From Planctomycetota bacterium (lineage in GTDB: Bacteria > Planctomycetota > PLA2): a DNA stretch of 8,448 bases. The stretch spans positions 1 to 8,448 of the forward strand of contig JAKLKT010000160.1 of the NCBI GenBank assembly GCA_023150495.1, written 5' to 3'. The notes under the pieces were generated by a model. That model worked only from the letters and a program-made list of their open reading frames with translations. It had not been told where the DNA came from and made no database searches. How positions within the stretch are numbered: the first letter of the stretch is position 1; each line of letters starts with the position of its first letter. Position numbers and translations under genes: made by a program. This document shows, one piece after another, positions 6,047 to 8,448 of the stretch.

Positions 6047-6066
6047 CCCGCCGCCCCGCGGGGCTA
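6044..6066. terminator. Palindrome joining two convergent stop codons, possible bidirectional terminator
   Basis: TAGCCC at 6044-6049 pairs with GGGCTA at 6061-6066, so the two convergent TAG stop codons are arms of one dyad. Inside, GCCCCGCGGGGC (6053-6064) is a perfect 12-bp palindrome offering an alternative fold. No T-tract follows on either strand. Its position between convergent genes supports, but does not prove, a terminator role. Confidence 0.4.
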
Positions 6067-6573
6067 CATCCCGTAGAGGTTCCCCGTGTGGACCGGCTTG
6101 CCCTGCAGCTTCAGGTAGTAGAAGAGCTGCGCCTTGTGGGTCGCGAGGTGCCCGATCATGCTCAGGAACTGCTCGCCGAGGAGCCGCTCCGTCGGGTCCC
6201 ACGGGGCCGCGACCTTCTTGCCGCCGAGGCTCTTCTCTCCCGCCTCGACAACCATCTGGAGCGCGAGCTTCTTGTCCGCGGCGAGCGCCTTCCTCGTCTC
6301 GGCGACGCTCTTCGTCGCGGGCATCTTGTCGGCGCTCGGCAGCATGTCCTCGGCCGTCGCGTCCGCGGGCATGCCCCAATCGCCGGTCACGAACCCCTTG
6401 CAGCAGTGGCCGCACGCGGTCTCGACGTGCTTCAGCAGCTGGCCGGTCGTCATCCAGTTCGAGCCGGTCGCGGGCTTCCAGCCGAGCGACTTGTCGTCGA
6501 CGAGGCCGATGAGCCCCTCGGTGGCGTGGTAGACGTCCTCGATCCGGGTCTTGAGCAGCTCGGTCCAGTTCAT
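6064..6573 (-). CDS. DinB-fold protein, putative metal-dependent enzyme
   Basis: A 169-residue member of the DinB/YfiT-like four-helix family (unrelated to DinB DNA polymerase IV). Members bind a metal, often zinc or nickel, through three histidines; here the likely ligands are His49 (GQLLKHVE), His142 and His146 (GHLATHKAQL), in the usual spacing of about 90 residues and then 4. Some members are thiol S-transferases for bacillithiol or mycothiol, and most have no known substrate. The extra HCC cluster at 56-58 is worth noting. The ATG at 6573 has an AGAGGA Shine-Dalgarno 5 nt upstream, unlike the leaderless-looking neighbours. The product is cytosolic, with no signal peptide. It is convergent with the TPR-like lipoprotein gene and lies downstream of the tRNA gene on the same strand. 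Confidence 0.82.
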   Translation of the reverse strand: MNWTELLKTRIEDVYHATEGLIGLVDDKSLGWKPATGSNWMTTGQLLKHVETACGHCCKGFVTGDWGMPADATAEDMLPSADKMPATKSVAETRKALAADKKLALQMVVEAGEKSLGGKKVAAPWDPTERLLGEQFLSMIGHLATHKAQLFYYLKLQGKPVHTGNLYGM

Positions 6574-6610
6574 TGGTTCCTCTCCCGTTGTCTTGTTGAG
6601 CCGAGCCGCC

Positions 6611-6616
6611 ATTGTA
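6611..6616 (-). promoter_or_regulatory. Putative -10 box of the DinB-family gene
   Basis: On the minus strand TACAAT lies 37 nt before the ATG at 6573. A start about 7 nt downstream would give a leader of about 30 nt containing the AGAGGA ribosome site. The nearest -35-like sequence, TTGCGC, is only 14 nt away, so the -35 is unclear. Confidence 0.4.
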
Positions 6617-6645
6617 GGCGCGCTCGCCGGGCGCAAGTGGGGGGG

Positions 6646-6662
6646 CTCCGGGGGCCGTCAAG
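6646..6662 (+). repeat. 17-bp direct repeat, copy 1
   Basis: CTCCGGGGGCCGTCAAG occurs here and again, identically and in the same orientation, at 7749-7765. This copy is in the gap between the tRNA and the DinB-family start. Its function is not known. Confidence 0.6.
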
Positions 6663-6691
6663 CCGCGCCGAAGGGCCGCCCGGGGCGCGGC
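6662..6691 (-). terminator. Hairpin after tRNA-Leu, possible terminator
   Basis: GCCGCGCC at 6662-6669 pairs perfectly with GGCGCGGC at 6684-6691 around a 14-nt loop. On the minus strand it begins 17 nt past the tRNA 3' end. Only two T residues follow it, so termination is uncertain. Confidence 0.35.
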
Positions 6692-6708
6692 GCCGTACGC
6701 GGGCGGCG

Positions 6709-6797
6709 TGGTGCCGAGGACAGGATTCGAACCTGCACGAGGTTTAACCCCCACTAGGTCCTGAGCCTAGCGCGTCTGCCAGTTCCGCCACCTCGGC
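6709..6797 (-). tRNA. tRNA-Leu (anticodon CAG)
   Basis: On the minus strand the acceptor arms GCCGAGG and CCTCGGC pair fully, followed by discriminator A and an encoded CCA (6711-6709). The anticodon stem CTAGG/CCTAG encloses the loop CTCAGGA, giving anticodon CAG, which reads the CUG leucine codon common in GC-rich genomes. The T arm has GCAGG-TTCGAAT-CCTGT. A long variable arm with its own 4-bp stem (GGGG-TTAAA-CCTC) is the class II hallmark of tRNA-Leu. Total length is 89 nt with CCA. It appears intact and has its own promoter. Confidence 0.97.
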
Positions 6798-6808
6798 GTG
6801 GGGTCGCA

Positions 6809-6837
6809 AGTCTAGGCGTGGCCTCATGGTACGTCAA
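6809..6837 (-). promoter_or_regulatory. Sigma70-type promoter of tRNA-Leu
   Basis: On the minus strand TTGACG (6837-6832) and TAGACT (6814-6809) are separated by exactly 17 nt. Each is close to consensus. The expected start near 6802 is about 5 nt before the mature tRNA 5' end at 6797, so little 5' processing would be needed. This is the only full -35/-10 pair of standard form that I found in the window. Confidence 0.7.
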
Positions 6838-6912
6838 TTCCCGGCGGTCGCGCGGAAGGGCGTCTTGCAGGGGAACCGGACGGCCGGCCGATGCACCCCG
6901 CGGATGCGCGGA

Positions 6913-7524
6913 TCAGCCGTCCGACCGCCCCGCGCGCCGGCTCGCGGCCACCTGGCGGAAGAGGCTCACGCACTCGGTGAGCGCGGTGTTCAGCTCCCGC
7001 ACCTCCTCGGCCAGGGGATCGTCGCCGACCTTCTCGACGAGCAGCTCCGCCCCGCCGCTCGCGACCGCGAGGAGATTGCCCAGGTCGTGCAGCAGGTGGC
7101 GCATCGATGCGGCTGCCGCCCCGGACTCGCCCGCCTCGCCGGGTCCCCTCGACAAGGAGATCGAGCCGAGGACCGGTGCCAGGAGCCCCCGCCCCAGCTC
7201 CTCGTCGAGCAGATAGCAACGGGCCCCGAGGGCGACCGCCTCGATCGCCGACTGCTCTTCCCGCCTCGGCGACATGGCCACCACGGGCAGCGCCGGGTGC
7301 CGCTCCTGGAACCGCGCGAACGTCGCGGGCCCGCCGCCGTCGGGAAGCCAGAGATCGAGCACGACCGCGCCGACCATCTCGCCTTCGGCCCGCGCGATCG
7401 CATGCCGGAGATCGCCCACGGGCCCCGCGACGCGAAGCTCCGCGTCCCCGACCTCCTCCGCGATCCGCCGCGCGACGGTCGGATCGTGGTGAGCAACGAG
7501 GACCCTGAGATCTCGAATCGTCAT
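6913..7524 (-). CDS. Receiver domain fused to a histidine phosphotransfer (DHp-like) domain, no ATPase
   Basis: A 203-residue cytosolic signalling protein. Residues 1-120 are a response-regulator receiver: Asp14 in AHHDPT, phosphoacceptor Asp57 in VVLDLWLPDGGG, and Ser85 at the usual Thr/Ser position. The conserved Lys is replaced by Asp107 (CYLLDEE), and one acidic residue is replaced by His13, so the site is atypical. Residues about 138-195 resemble the dimerisation helices of histidine kinases: MRHLLHDLGNLLAVASGGAELL carries His146 in the HDxxN context, and a second helix follows (ELNTALTECVSLFRQV). The protein ends there, with no N, G1 or G2 boxes of an ATP-binding domain. It probably passes or removes phosphate rather than making it. 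The ATG has a GGAGAGG upstream. It is divergent from the STAS and response-regulator genes. Confidence 0.78.
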   Translation of the reverse strand: MTIRDLRVLVAHHDPTVARRIAEEVGDAELRVAGPVGDLRHAIARAEGEMVGAVVLDLWLPDGGGPATFARFQERHPALPVVAMSPRREEQSAIEAVALGARCYLLDEELGRGLLAPVLGSISLSRGPGEAGESGAAAASMRHLLHDLGNLLAVASGGAELLVEKVGDDPLAEEVRELNTALTECVSLFRQVAASRRAGRSDG

Positions 7525-7561
7525 CCCCCTGCCTCTCCGGCTCGCCGCCCGGCGGGGGGCG

Positions 7562-7630
7562 ACGCATGCCTATCCTATGGCATCCTGCGGACGCGACAAG
7601 TGTCGAAATCCGGGGATCGCAAGCATGCGT
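7562..7630. repeat. 8-bp inverted repeats in the divergent regulatory gap
   Basis: ACGCATGC at 7562-7569 and GCATGCGT at 7623-7630 form a perfect 8-bp inverted repeat 53 nt apart, flanking the candidate promoter of the receiver-DHp gene. Two such sites at this spacing could bind a regulator cooperatively, which is speculative. The rest of the 284-bp gap contains the promoter candidate, the second 17-bp repeat and a hairpin; I see no gene in it. Confidence 0.3.
7572..7599 (-). promoter_or_regulatory. Candidate promoter of the receiver-DHp gene with overlapping dyad
   Basis: On the minus strand TTGTCG (7599-7594) and TAGGAT (7577-7572) are 16 nt apart; each matches consensus at 4 of 6. Transcription near 7565 would give a leader of about 40 nt. 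The dyad CGACA-AG-TGTCG (7594-7605) overlaps the -35 element and is a possible operator. Confidence 0.35.
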
Positions 7631-7748
7631 GCCCGGAGGCGCAATCCGACACACCCCGCAACAGGTCCCGGCAGGGGATCGGCGTCTGCGAGACGGCCGT
7701 GGTGGCAAGCGTACTGTCAGAACCGCCTTGGCCGGCCGCGAAACGGAT

Positions 7749-7765
7749 CTCCGGGGGCCGTCAAG
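7749..7765 (+). repeat. 17-bp direct repeat, copy 2
   Basis: Identical to 6646-6662 over 17 bp (CTCCGGGGGCCGTCAAG). It lies 43 nt before the STAS gene start and forms the left side of a hairpin with 7768-7774, which copy 1 does not have. Confidence 0.6.
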
Positions 7766-7774
7766 TCCCCCCGG
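7751..7774 (+). promoter_or_regulatory. GC-rich hairpin in the leader region of the STAS gene
   Basis: CCGGGGG at 7751-7757 pairs with CCCCCGG at 7768-7774 around a 10-nt loop. It ends 34 nt before the ATG of the STAS gene. It might control expression in the leader or be an upstream transcription barrier. No -10 box is recognised close to it. Confidence 0.3.
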
Positions 7775-7808
7775 GCGGCGGCCGATGAGGGAAGCGAAGG
7801 GGAACCCC

Positions 7809-8114
7809 ATGGAACAATTGCGAGTCGAGGACCGCGGCCGCGAACGCTGGATCGTCCTCTCGGGCGAGCTCGACCAGGCGGAGGTGCTCCACCTCAAGGC
7901 GGCGTTCGACGCAGCGGTGAAGCGCGCGAAGGGCGACGTCGTCGTCGACCTCGGCGCCGTGACCTTCGTCGGGACGCTCGGCATCGGCCTCATCGTGGCC
8001 ACGCGCGAGCATCTCGAGGAGCGCGGGCTCACGCTCAAGCTCGCGAACGTGCCGGCGTTCGTCGAGAGGACGTTCAAGGTCATGAGCCTGACCGAGGTCT
8101 TCGAGCGGGTCTAG
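7809..8114 (+). CDS. STAS-domain protein, anti-sigma factor antagonist-like
   Basis: A 101-residue single STAS domain, the length of SpoIIAA/RsbV proteins, which bind anti-sigma kinases and are switched off by phosphorylation. The fold is readable: WIVLSGELDQAEVLHLKAAF near 14-33, then VVVDLGAVTFVGTLGIGLIVATREHLEERG (44-73), then LKLANVPAFVERTFKVMSL. In SpoIIAA the loop has DSSG with the phospho-serine just before Gly; here it is GTLG, so that position is Leu57 and the preceding one is Thr56. Control may therefore use Thr56 or not involve phosphorylation. The ATG at 7809 has AAGGGG upstream; an in-frame ATG at 7785 has a poor ribosome site. A response regulator follows 27 nt later, probably cotranscribed. 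Confidence 0.82.
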   Translation: MEQLRVEDRGRERWIVLSGELDQAEVLHLKAAFDAAVKRAKGDVVVDLGAVTFVGTLGIGLIVATREHLEERGLTLKLANVPAFVERTFKVMSLTEVFERV

Positions 8115-8141
8115 GCCCGCTCCCCCGCGCCCCCTCACCCC

Positions 8142-8448
8142 ATGGGCAGCGACGTCCTGCTCGTGGACGACGAGCCGAGGATCCTCTCGGCGCTGCGCCG
8201 CGCCCTGGACCCGCTGGAGATCGGGATCGAGACCGTCGCGGACCCGCGCGAGGCGGTGGAGATCCTCGGGACGAGGCCGCCGCGCGTCCTCGTGACCGAC
8301 TACCACATGCCCGGCATGGACGGCATCGCCGTGCTTCGCGAGGCGCGCCGCCTCTCGCCCGACACGGTGCGCATCCTGCTCACGGCCGGCGCGGACTCGC
8401 GGCAGATCGTCGAGGCGATCAACGTCGGGCGCATCTTCCGGTTCGTCG
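8142..8448 (+). CDS. Response regulator, receiver domain (C-terminus beyond window)
   Basis: The first 102 residues of a two-component response regulator. The receiver domain is standard: Asp9-Asp10 in LLVDDEP, phosphoacceptor Asp53 in VTDYHMPGMDG, and Thr81 in ILLTAGAD. The end, EAINVGRIFRFV, is the form usually followed by a Lys-Pro-Trp segment, so the conserved Lys lies just past the edge. This subtype is often joined to HD-GYP, sensor or transcription output domains, and the output here cannot be seen. The ATG at 8142 follows the STAS stop by 27 nt. The gap is C-rich with no Shine-Dalgarno, so translation may depend on the upstream gene. Confidence 0.85.
   Translation, partial: MGSDVLLVDDEPRILSALRRALDPLEIGIETVADPREAVEILGTRPPRVLVTDYHMPGMDGIAVLREARRLSPDTVRILLTAGADSRQIVEAINVGRIFRFV

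Noticed and set aside
5518..6747. 409-codon plus-strand frame over the TPR and DinB region
   Set aside because: It overlaps two well-supported genes and reads through the tRNA. Its composition is that of a shadow frame.
5498..6754. N-terminal extension of the BamE-like frame up to 6754
   Set aside because: It covers the TPR-like and DinB-family genes in the wrong frame; the lipoprotein signal fixes the start at 5497.
7566..7808. In-frame N-terminal extension of the STAS protein from 7566
   Set aside because: It would cover the divergent regulatory gap and a hairpin. STAS proteins of this type are about 100 residues, and 7809 has a proper ribosome site.
6824..8083. 419-codon minus-strand frame across the signalling cluster
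   Set aside because: It overlaps the receiver-DHp gene in another frame and the STAS gene in antisense, and it shows no domain.

Overview
The window is about 8.4 kb of very GC-rich bacterial DNA with short intergenic gaps. Several products carry lipoprotein or Sec signal peptides, and a BamE/SmpA-like small lipoprotein points to a diderm (Gram-negative-type) cell. The mix of secreted cyclophilins, HEAT repeats, a TPR lipoprotein, DinB-family proteins and REC/STAS signalling proteins fits a GC-rich environmental lineage such as Planctomycetota, Acidobacteriota or Myxococcota. That placement is inference, and no marker here decides it. No phage, IS, CRISPR or toxin system is visible.

Left part (1-3040). 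The 5' end of a membrane-anchored protein runs off the left edge on the minus strand. Before it, on the same strand, comes a small lipoprotein of unknown function with a strong hairpin behind it. Divergent to these is a class II fumarase gene (fumC). It is broken: about 52 nt are missing inside the coding region, which shifts the frame and removes a conserved helix. Two bases after its stop, an alpha/beta hydrolase of the membrane-anchored ABHD13/YfhR type follows and is intact.

Middle part (3040-6066). A 133-bp segment bounded by 15-bp perfect inverted repeats lies in the convergent gap. Then come three minus-strand genes for envelope proteins: a BamE-like lipoprotein, a secreted HEAT-repeat/cyclophilin fusion, and a cyclophilin lipoprotein. 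The two cyclophilins are tandem duplicates with a 1-nt stop/start overlap. Divergent to them is a small Pro-rich TPR-like lipoprotein.

Right part (6064-8448). A DinB-fold protein and a tRNA-Leu(CAG) with a good sigma70 promoter lie on the minus strand. They are followed by a signalling cluster: on the minus strand a receiver domain fused to a histidine phosphotransfer (DHp-like) domain with no ATPase, and divergent to it a STAS-domain protein lacking the usual phospho-serine and a response regulator cut by the right edge. These three may form a phosphorelay or partner-switching module.

Four genes have a TANNNT box only 6-7 nt before the start codon and no good Shine-Dalgarno sequence. This suggests leaderless transcripts are common in this organism.
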